A stretch of DNA of 11,921 nucleotides from an uncultured Rhodobacterales bacterium (lineage in GTDB: Bacteria; Pseudomonadota; Alphaproteobacteria; Rhodobacterales; Rhodobacteraceae), in NCBI GenBank assembly GCA_937901055.1, contig CALCGO010000575.1, positions 1 through 11,921 on the forward strand. The letters are read 5' to 3'. Under the pieces are notes generated by a model, which saw nothing but the letters and a program-made list of their open reading frames with translations, did not search any database and was not told the origin of the DNA. Shown here piece by piece: positions 7,307 through 11,921 of the stretch; within the stretch, counting starts at the first letter, position 1, and the number at the start of each line of letters is the position of its first letter. The position numbers and the translations under genes were made by a program.

Positions 7307-8404
7307 TCAGGTGTTGAACAAGAAGTGCATTACGTCGCCGTCTTTTACGATGTATGTTTTGCCTTCCGAACGCATCTTGCCAGCTTCTTTGGCGCCTTGT
7401 TCCCCGTCGAACGCGATGAAATCACCGTAGGCGATGGTTTCGGCGCGAATAAACCCGCGCTCAAAATCCCCATGAATTACACCAGCCGCTTGTGGGGCAG
7501 ACGTGCCTTCGTGGATTGTCCATGCGCGCGCTTCTTTAGGGCCAACAGTGAAATATGTCTGAAGGTGCAGCAACCCGTAGCCTGCCTTGATCAAACGATC
7601 GAGGCCCGCCTCGTGCAGGCCCATCTCTTCAAGGAACATTTCTGCTTCTTCAGCATCCAACTGGCTGATTTCTTCTTCAATAGCCGCCGAGATCACGACG
7701 GACGCTGCACCTTGTTCTTCCGCCATTTTCGCAACAGCGGCGGAATGGGCATTGCCCTCGGCTGCATTTTCTTCTTCAACGTTGCACACGAACAAAACGG
7801 CTTTGGACGTCAACAACTGCAACCCGTCCCACGTCTTTTTGTCGTCAGCGTCGATTTCAACCGTACGGGCCGGTTTGCCATCTTCCAGCGCCGCTTTAGC
7901 GGCATTCATCAGACGTTCTTGATCAACGGCATCCTTGTCGCCACCACGCACTTTGCGCACGATGTTGACCAGACGTTTATCGATGCTTTCAAGATCGGCG
8001 AGCATCAGTTCCGTTTCGATGGTTTCCGCGTCTTCAACCGGGTTCACACGGCCATCAACGTGCGTTACGTCATCGTCTTCAAAACAGCGCAACACGTGCG
8101 CAATCGCATCACATTCGCGGATGTTGGCCAAGAACTGGTTGCCCAACCCCTCGCCTTTGGAGGCACCTTTAACAAGGCCCGCAATATCAACAAACGTCAT
8201 TTGCGCTGGCAGAATTTGCTTGGAGGTAGCAATCGCTGCCAATTTGTCCAACCGCGCATCTGGAACGGACACAACGCCGGTGTTCGGTTCAATCGTGCAG
8301 AACGGGAAATTCGCCGCCTGCGCCGCTGCCGTTTTGGTCAGCGCGTTAAAGAGTGTCGATTTGCCCACGTTGGGCATGCCCACGATACCGGTCTTGAAGC
8401 CCAT
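7307..8404 (-). CDS. ychF: Redox-regulated ribosome-associated ATPase YchF (OLA1 family)
   Basis: YchF is an Obg-family P-loop protein that prefers ATP, associates with ribosomes and influences the oxidative stress response. The product has 365 residues, within the usual 363-366. G1 is GMPNVGKST (9-17) and G3 is DIAGLVKGASKGEGLGN (73-89). The base-specificity motif is NVEE (208-211) instead of NKxD, which explains ATP preference in this family. A coiled-coil-like helical insert runs about 125-185. A C-terminal TGS domain (about 281-364) ends in the characteristic DGDVMHFLFNT. The ATG at 8404 is preceded by GAGGG (8414-8410) at 5 bases and gives the canonical MGFKTGIVGMPNVGKST start; the frame extends to 8467 but that leader is not YchF-like. 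The common neighbour pth is absent; an oxidoreductase gene follows. Confidence 0.97.
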   Translation of the reverse strand: MGFKTGIVGMPNVGKSTLFNALTKTAAAQAANFPFCTIEPNTGVVSVPDARLDKLAAIATSKQILPAQMTFVDIAGLVKGASKGEGLGNQFLANIRECDAIAHVLRCFEDDDVTHVDGRVNPVEDAETIETELMLADLESIDKRLVNIVRKVRGGDKDAVDQERLMNAAKAALEDGKPARTVEIDADDKKTWDGLQLLTSKAVLFVCNVEEENAAEGNAHSAAVAKMAEEQGAASVVISAAIEEEISQLDAEEAEMFLEEMGLHEAGLDRLIKAGYGLLHLQTYFTVGPKEARAWTIHEGTSAPQAAGVIHGDFERGFIRAETIAYGDFIAFDGEQGAKEAGKMRSEGKTYIVKDGDVMHFLFNT

Positions 8405-8438
8405 AACAGCCCTCGCTTGAAAAAATACGTTTGCGGGG

Positions 8439-8467
8439 CTTCTAGGGCCGCGCGACGAAAGGATCAA
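8439..8467 (-). promoter_or_regulatory. Candidate promoter for ychF
   Basis: Reading leftward, TTGATC (8467-8462) and TAGAAG (8444-8439) each match four of six bases of the sigma-70 consensus, with a 17-base spacer. The implied start near 8432 would give a leader of about 28 bases before the ychF ATG. The match is modest, and alphaproteobacterial promoters are often degenerate. Confidence 0.3.
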
Positions 8468-8471
8468 GGTG

Positions 8472-8490
8472 AATGGCGGATTCCGCCATT
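8472..8490. repeat. Perfect 9+1+9 palindrome in the ychF/VOC divergent region
   Basis: AATGGCGGA-T-TCCGCCATT is a perfect inverted repeat with a single central base. It sits in the 137-base gap between the divergent ychF and VOC genes, just upstream of the candidate ychF -35 box and 51 bases before the VOC ATG. As DNA it has the form of an operator for a dimeric regulator. As RNA it could fold with a 7-bp stem and a GATTC loop in the leader of the VOC gene. No T-run follows, so it is not a terminator. Confidence 0.5.
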
Positions 8491-8527
8491 GATTTTGGCT
8501 CGGCGGTCGCGCAACCTAAAAGAAAAC

Positions 8528-8534
8528 AAGGAGG
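8528..8534 (+). promoter_or_regulatory. Strong ribosome-binding site fixing the VOC gene start
   Basis: AAGGAGG lies 7 bases before the ATG at 8542. This decides the start against an in-frame ATG at 8473, which has only poorly spaced AAGG before it and overlaps the palindrome. Confidence 0.85.
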
Positions 8535-8541
8535 AGAAGTC

Positions 8542-8940
8542 ATGACCATCGCACCATATCTGCATTTTCAAGGCGACTGCGCCGAAGCAATGCAATTCTA
8601 TGCAGACCTATTTGATGCCACCGATTTCAAGATGATGAGGTGGTCCGATGAGCCTTCGGTTGGAATGCCGGATTCTGACCGGATTTTGCACAGTGAAATG
8701 AAGATCAACGGTTCAGAACTGATGGCCTCGGATTTTCCGGAGGGAACAACAGGTGATCCGCAAAAAGCCGTGTCCGTGATGATCCGCCCCGCTTCCGTTG
8801 AAGAAGGTGCACGGTATTATCAGGCTCTGCTTGATCATGACGGCGATGTTATCATGCCTTACGGGCCCAATTTCTTTTCCGCCGGTTTCGGAATGGTTCG
8901 CGATAAATGGGGCACACACTGGATGTTGGTCTGTGCCTGA
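8542..8940 (+). CDS. PhnB-like VOC (glyoxalase/bleomycin-resistance fold) family protein
   Basis: The product has 132 residues, the normal size for this small family. It starts MTIAPYLHFQGDCAEAMQFY, matching the PhnB/YjdN pattern of a strand then FxGxCxEAMxFY. Further matches are a strand near 48-64 (ILHSEMKINGSELMASD) and the C-terminal FGMVRDKWGTHWML (116-129), equivalent to the usual F.D.FG..W. Members have been labelled PhnB or '3-demethylubiquinone-9 methyltransferase-like', but enzymatic activity is mostly unproven; the substrate cannot be read from sequence. It has a very strong ribosome-binding site. trpA follows on the same strand after 70 bases, so cotranscription is possible without implying a shared pathway. 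Confident of family, not of function. Confidence 0.9.
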   Translation: MTIAPYLHFQGDCAEAMQFYADLFDATDFKMMRWSDEPSVGMPDSDRILHSEMKINGSELMASDFPEGTTGDPQKAVSVMIRPASVEEGARYYQALLDHDGDVIMPYGPNFFSAGFGMVRDKWGTHWMLVCA

Positions 8941-9010
8941 GGCGAAAATACCGTTGCAATCAGGTGGTCGATGCGCGAAACCCTTTTGCGAAACCGTCAC
9001 GAGGTAGACC

Positions 9011-9802
9011 ATGACACGCATTGATACCAAATTCGCCGACCTGAAAGCCGAGGGCAAATCCGCTTTCGTTTCGTTTATAATGGCCGGCGATCCTGACTAC
9101 GACAAATGTCTGGATATCGTACGTGGCCTTCCAGCGGCGGGTGTTGATGTAATTGAATTGGGTATGCCGTTTACCGACCCTATGGCCGATGGTCCGGCGA
9201 TCCAGTTGGCGGGGCAACGCGCACTTGAGGCAGGCATGACGGTGGACCGTACATTGCAGATGGTTCGGGATTTCCGCGAAGGCGACAACACAACGCCAAT
9301 CGTGCTGATGGGGTATTACAATCCGATCTATAACAAAGGCGTTGATACGTTTCTGGTAGAGGCGAAAGAGGCCGGCGTAGACGGTTTGATTGTAGTGGAC
9401 CTGCCACCCGAAGAAGACACGGAGCTTTGCATTCCGGCCCAAGCCGCCGGTATCAACTTCATCCGCCTAACCACCCCGACGACAGACGAAAAACGCCTGC
9501 CAACCGCGTTACAAAATTCATCCGGTTTCATCTATTACGTTTCGGTCAACGGCACGACAGGCGCGGCCAGCGCCGATGCGTCCGTCGTTGCCCCTGAGGT
9601 AGCCCGCATCAAAGCCAGCACCGACCTTCCGGTTTGCGTTGGCTTCGGGATTAACACGCCTGAAACTGCCGAGGCGATTGCGGGGATTGCGGACGGCGCG
9701 GTTGTGGGTACGGCAATTGTGAAACAAATCGCGGACGAGAAATCAGCCGCAGACGTTTTAGCGTTTGTTAAGACTTTGGCAGACGGGGCGCATCGGGGAT
9801 AG
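9011..9802 (+). CDS. trpA: Tryptophan synthase alpha subunit
   Basis: TrpA cleaves indole-3-glycerol phosphate to indole and glyceraldehyde-3-phosphate; the indole is channelled to TrpB. The product has 263 residues, against 268 in E. coli. The catalytic residues fall in their classical positions: E49 in VIELGMPFTDPMADGP and D60 in the same stretch. Later core motifs include GYYNPIYNKG, VDGLIVVDLPPEE, FIYYVSVNGTTGA and the phosphate-binding CVGFGINTPE with DGAVVGTAIV. GAGGTAG lies about 4 bases before the ATG. No trpB, trpF or other trp gene is in the window. A trpA apart from trpFB is plausible for this group. No leader peptide with Trp codons or attenuator hairpin appears in the 70 bases upstream. 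It converges with the PPOX gene with only 7 bases between stops. Confidence 0.97.
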   Translation: MTRIDTKFADLKAEGKSAFVSFIMAGDPDYDKCLDIVRGLPAAGVDVIELGMPFTDPMADGPAIQLAGQRALEAGMTVDRTLQMVRDFREGDNTTPIVLMGYYNPIYNKGVDTFLVEAKEAGVDGLIVVDLPPEEDTELCIPAQAAGINFIRLTTPTTDEKRLPTALQNSSGFIYYVSVNGTTGAASADASVVAPEVARIKASTDLPVCVGFGINTPETAEAIAGIADGAVVGTAIVKQIADEKSAADVLAFVKTLADGAHRG

Positions 9803-9809
9803 TTAGGGG

Positions 9810-10436
9810 CTAATACAACGTCTCTCGTGCATGACGTTCCAACCCCACCTGAAATTCATCAGCTTTGACAGACAGCTTGCCGTGATCAACGAGAGCTTGC
9901 CCATAGGTCGGGACATTTTCAATCGATGCCCATTTATCCGGAGTCCACAAACCCGAACGGATAATTGCTTTTCCACAATGAAAAAACGCTTCTTCCACGC
10001 GAACCAATATCGCGAATTTTGGGGTTTTGCCGTTTACGGCCATACTGCTCATTAAATCTGGATCGCTTACGACCTGAGCGGACCCGCTGACACGAACGAC
10101 TTCCCGCCTGCCCGGAACAATGAACATCATTCCGATTTGTGGGTTTTCGATGATGTTGGTAAAACTATCAATTCTATTGTTTCCCGGTCGGTCGGGAATA
10201 GCGACCGTGTGCTTGTCTAAAACTTTATAAGAGCCTGCAGGGTCACCCTTCGGTGCTACGTCAACATTGCCGGATTTGCTAGAACTTGAAACCACAACAA
10301 AGGTCGAATGCTCGATCCATGTACGGCAATGCACATCGATGTGGTCTATGACTTTTGTGTCCTGGCTAAACAATACTTCCCCGAGAACTTCGCGAATTTG
10401 TTCGACGGACGTAACGACGTTTGTCGGTTCATACAT
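9810..10436 (-). CDS. PPOX-type FMN-dependent flavoprotein (pyridoxamine 5'-phosphate oxidase family, DR2398/MSMEG_1061-like)
   Basis: The product has 208 residues and a split-barrel flavin-binding fold by similarity. Seen: the N-terminal helix region, a conserved barrel strand (FVVVSSSSKSGNVDVAPKGD, 46-65), the FMN-site-like stretch AIPDRPGNNRIDSFTNIIENP (79-99), and strands IGMMFIVPGR (101-110) and VVRVSGSAQVVSD (113-125). The C-terminal section holds a FFHCGKA motif (151-157) and RSGLW. This pattern fits the PPOX_FMN_DR2398-type subfamily rather than true PdxH, which has a different C-terminal PLP-binding signature. Its natural substrate is unknown. AGGAGG precedes the ATG at 10436. It is transcribed alone, with a plausible own promoter and no linked pathway gene. 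Confidence 0.88.
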   Translation of the reverse strand: MYEPTNVVTSVEQIREVLGEVLFSQDTKVIDHIDVHCRTWIEHSTFVVVSSSSKSGNVDVAPKGDPAGSYKVLDKHTVAIPDRPGNNRIDSFTNIIENPQIGMMFIVPGRREVVRVSGSAQVVSDPDLMSSMAVNGKTPKFAILVRVEEAFFHCGKAIIRSGLWTPDKWASIENVPTYGQALVDHGKLSVKADEFQVGLERHARETLY

Positions 10437-10460
10437 AGCGTCCCCTCCTTGTTAATGGGA

Positions 10461-10488
10461 ATACTACACCGAATCCACTACGACTCAA
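10461..10488 (-). promoter_or_regulatory. Candidate promoter for the PPOX flavoprotein gene
   Basis: Reading leftward, TTGAGT (10488-10483), a 16-base spacer and TAGTAT (10466-10461) form a fair sigma-70-like pair, each four of six matches. It lies in the 65-base gap between the HAD gene's stop and the PPOX start, with room for a leader of about 18 bases carrying AGGAGG. Confidence 0.35.
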
Positions 10489-10501
10489 ACAAACGCTCTG
10501 G

Positions 10502-11137
10502 TTACCCCAACGCGCCAACTTCCGTTAACTTTGCCTCAAGGCCTGCGTAATCCTGCCCGTCAAACCAATGTACTTGCCAGCCGCAGGCGTCGGCGGCTTC
10601 GATGTTTTCGGCGGAATCGTCGATTAGCATCATCTCGTCCGGCTCTACCGCCAACTCATCCGACACCATATCGAAGAACGCTTCGTCCGGTTTGGCCACG
10701 CCCATCAGGCCGGATGCGAAAATGCGGTCCATTCGGTTAGCAAAGCCCAGATCCTCGGCGATGAACTGGGTGCGCATCGCTTCGTTATTCGTACCCAGCA
10801 CGTTGCGTAAGTTGGAGCGTTTGGAGGCCGCCAGCATAGTGAGCACACGGTCATCCAGATTGTAATCGTTCTGGAACCAGAACTCGATCAGGTTCAGAAG
10901 ATCGCCATTATAGCCAACAGTGCTCGCCCAATCGGACACGGCGTCGAGAAGGCTCATCTCGCCCGTCAGGATTTCGGAGAACTTGTCGTTAAAAACGATT
11001 TCGTTGAAGGTATCGACCGAATGGCCGAACTCGTCTTCGAAACTGAAGTTCCACGTATACTTTCCATCGACAAAATTCCGGTTCAGAACCCCGTCAAAAT
11101 CCCAAACAATTGTGTCGACTGTACTTACGTTAAACAT
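10502..11137 (-). CDS. HAD superfamily hydrolase (subfamily IA phosphatase-like)
   Basis: The product has 211 residues. All four HAD motifs are present: motif I WDFDGVLN with the nucleophile D13 and general acid/base D15, motif II LGTNNE with T116, motif III lysine K149 in GVAKPDEAFF, and motif IV LIDDSAENIEAA with D173/D174. The helical region between about 20 and 100 is a C1-type cap. This predicts a Mg-dependent phosphatase for a small phosphorylated metabolite; the substrate is unknown. The ATG at 11137 lies 3 bases after the ZIP stop, and its AGGG ribosome-binding site (11147-11144) lies within the final codons of the ZIP gene, so the two are likely translationally coupled. Confidence 0.92.
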   Translation of the reverse strand: MFNVSTVDTIVWDFDGVLNRNFVDGKYTWNFSFEDEFGHSVDTFNEIVFNDKFSEILTGEMSLLDAVSDWASTVGYNGDLLNLIEFWFQNDYNLDDRVLTMLAASKRSNLRNVLGTNNEAMRTQFIAEDLGFANRMDRIFASGLMGVAKPDEAFFDMVSDELAVEPDEMMLIDDSAENIEAADACGWQVHWFDGQDYAGLEAKLTEVGALG

Positions 11138-11140
11138 TTT

Positions 11141-11914
11141 CTACCCTAGCGTTACGTCAAGGAATAACATTAAAACCAACCCGACCAGCAGACCCGTGGT
11201 CGCGGCGTTTTGATGGCCGTGGCGATGGGTCTCGGGGATGATTTCGTGACTGATAATATAGATCATCGCTCCGGCGGCAAATGCAAGGCCCCACGGCAAG
11301 AATGGCTCCGCAATAGTGATGATTGCGGCGCCAAGAACGCCGCCGATGGGTTCGACCAGTCCCGTGGCCAGTGCCACCAGAAACGCGAACCATTTGCCGT
11401 AACCAAGGCCGCGCAGGGCGACCGCGACGGCCAGCCCCTCGGGGGCGTTTTGTAGGCCGATGCCGATGGCCAGTGTGGTGCCGTTCGAAATGTCCCCGCC
11501 GCCAAAACCGATACCCACGGCCATGCCTTCTGGGAAATTGTGGATGGTGATCGCAATGACAAACAGCCAGATTTTCGACAGGTGTGTGTTGCTGACGCCT
11601 TCGGGGCCTTCAACAAAGTGGATGTGTGGCAAGGCCTCGTTCATGCCGGCCACGATCAGCGCACCCAGCAGGATGCCGGCGACAACGATGGTGGCAGCGG
11701 TGACCTCGGAGCCGTAGCGGTCTGTCGCGGCATCAAGGGCGGGAACGATCAGCGAGAAAAACGATGCTGACAGCATGACCCCTGCCGCGAATCCCAGCAG
11801 GATGTTGTTCCATTTCACCGAAATATCTTTGCTGAACAGCACGGGGATCGCCCCGACGCCCGTCATCAATCCGGCGGCGAGGCTGCCTAGTAAACCAAGG
11901 TAAACGATATTCAC
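11141..11914 (-). CDS. ZIP family divalent-metal transporter (GufA-like)
   Basis: The product has 257 residues, with about eight membrane segments (about 3-24, 37-58, 72-92, 115-134, 145-166, 174-193, 196-218, 238-255). Metal-site motifs are HNFPEG (125-130) in TM4 and QNAPEG (155-160) in TM5, the hallmark of ZIP zinc/iron/manganese uptake proteins. Additional His/Glu-rich patches are ALPHIHFVEG (95-103) before TM4 and ISHEIIPETHRHGH (221-234) after TM7. Opening residues (LGLLGSLAAGLMTGVGAIPVLF) match usual GufA-type N-termini. The start is a GTG at 11914, 7 bases from the window edge, so its ribosome-binding site and promoter are outside; a start a few codons further upstream cannot be excluded. 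It is probably an inner-membrane importer, with the HAD gene next in the same transcript. Confidence 0.92.
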   Translation of the reverse strand: MNIVYLGLLGSLAAGLMTGVGAIPVLFSKDISVKWNNILLGFAAGVMLSASFFSLIVPALDAATDRYGSEVTAATIVVAGILLGALIVAGMNEALPHIHFVEGPEGVSNTHLSKIWLFVIAITIHNFPEGMAVGIGFGGGDISNGTTLAIGIGLQNAPEGLAVAVALRGLGYGKWFAFLVALATGLVEPIGGVLGAAIITIAEPFLPWGLAFAAGAMIYIISHEIIPETHRHGHQNAATTGLLVGLVLMLFLDVTLG

Positions 11915-11921
11915 GGCGGGT

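Noticed and set aside
6565..7317. A 250-codon + strand frame opposite the MDR oxidoreductase
   Set aside because: Antisense shadow: His/Arg-rich, low-complexity composition and no domain or convincing start signal.
8473..8541. Longer VOC protein starting at ATG 8473
   Set aside because: Poor ribosome-binding spacing, a leader without family similarity, and a perfect AAGGAGG site before ATG 8542.
7256..8545. A 429-codon open frame on the + strand opposite the whole of ychF
   Set aside because: It is the antisense shadow of ychF, whose motifs are complete. It has no recognisable domain, and codon bias in GC-rich genes commonly keeps this frame open.
8975..8995. Direct repeat GCGAAACC (8975-8982 and 8988-8995) upstream of trpA
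   Set aside because: Only eight bases, 13 bases apart, with no dyad or promoter context; it could easily be chance.

Overview
The window looks like chromosomal DNA from an alphaproteobacterium, most likely the Rhodobacteraceae/Roseobacter group. This is judged from protein flavour, moderate-to-high GC by eye, a YcjX-YcjF-DUF2339 membrane cluster, a lone trpA, and a secreted beta-propeller/RTX protein. I see no tRNA or rRNA gene, no insertion sequence or phage gene, and no CRISPR array. Twelve protein genes fill the window, and no gene-free gap exceeds about 140 bases.

Layout. Bases 1-3811 hold a leftward membrane cluster: ycjX-type P-loop GTPase, then a DUF697/YcjF-type membrane protein whose ATG overlaps the ycjX stop, then a large DUF2339 membrane protein that runs off the left edge. 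truA (tRNA pseudouridine synthase) reads right from 3910 and collides stop-to-stop with a leftward gene for a seven-repeat (propeller-like) protein with an RTX C-terminus (4674-6173). Further right, ychF (8404 to 7307) and a zinc-ligand-less MDR oxidoreductase (7257 to 6256) form a leftward pair. Diverging from ychF, a PhnB-like VOC protein and trpA read right (8542-9802). trpA converges on a leftward PPOX-type flavoprotein (10436 to 9810). At the right edge a ZIP metal transporter and a HAD phosphatase form a tight leftward pair (11914 to 10502).

How the parts work together. The window mixes housekeeping functions: tRNA modification, the ribosome-associated ATPase YchF, and the last step of tryptophan synthesis. 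With these sit small accessory enzymes and two surface or envelope themes. One is the YcjX/YcjF/DUF2339 cluster, probably an inner-membrane assembly. The other is a type-I-secretion candidate without local transporter genes. I see no clear new defence or mobile system. The least-described items are the propeller-RTX protein, the DUF2339-YcjF-YcjX grouping, and a perfect 9+1+9 palindrome between ychF and the VOC gene.
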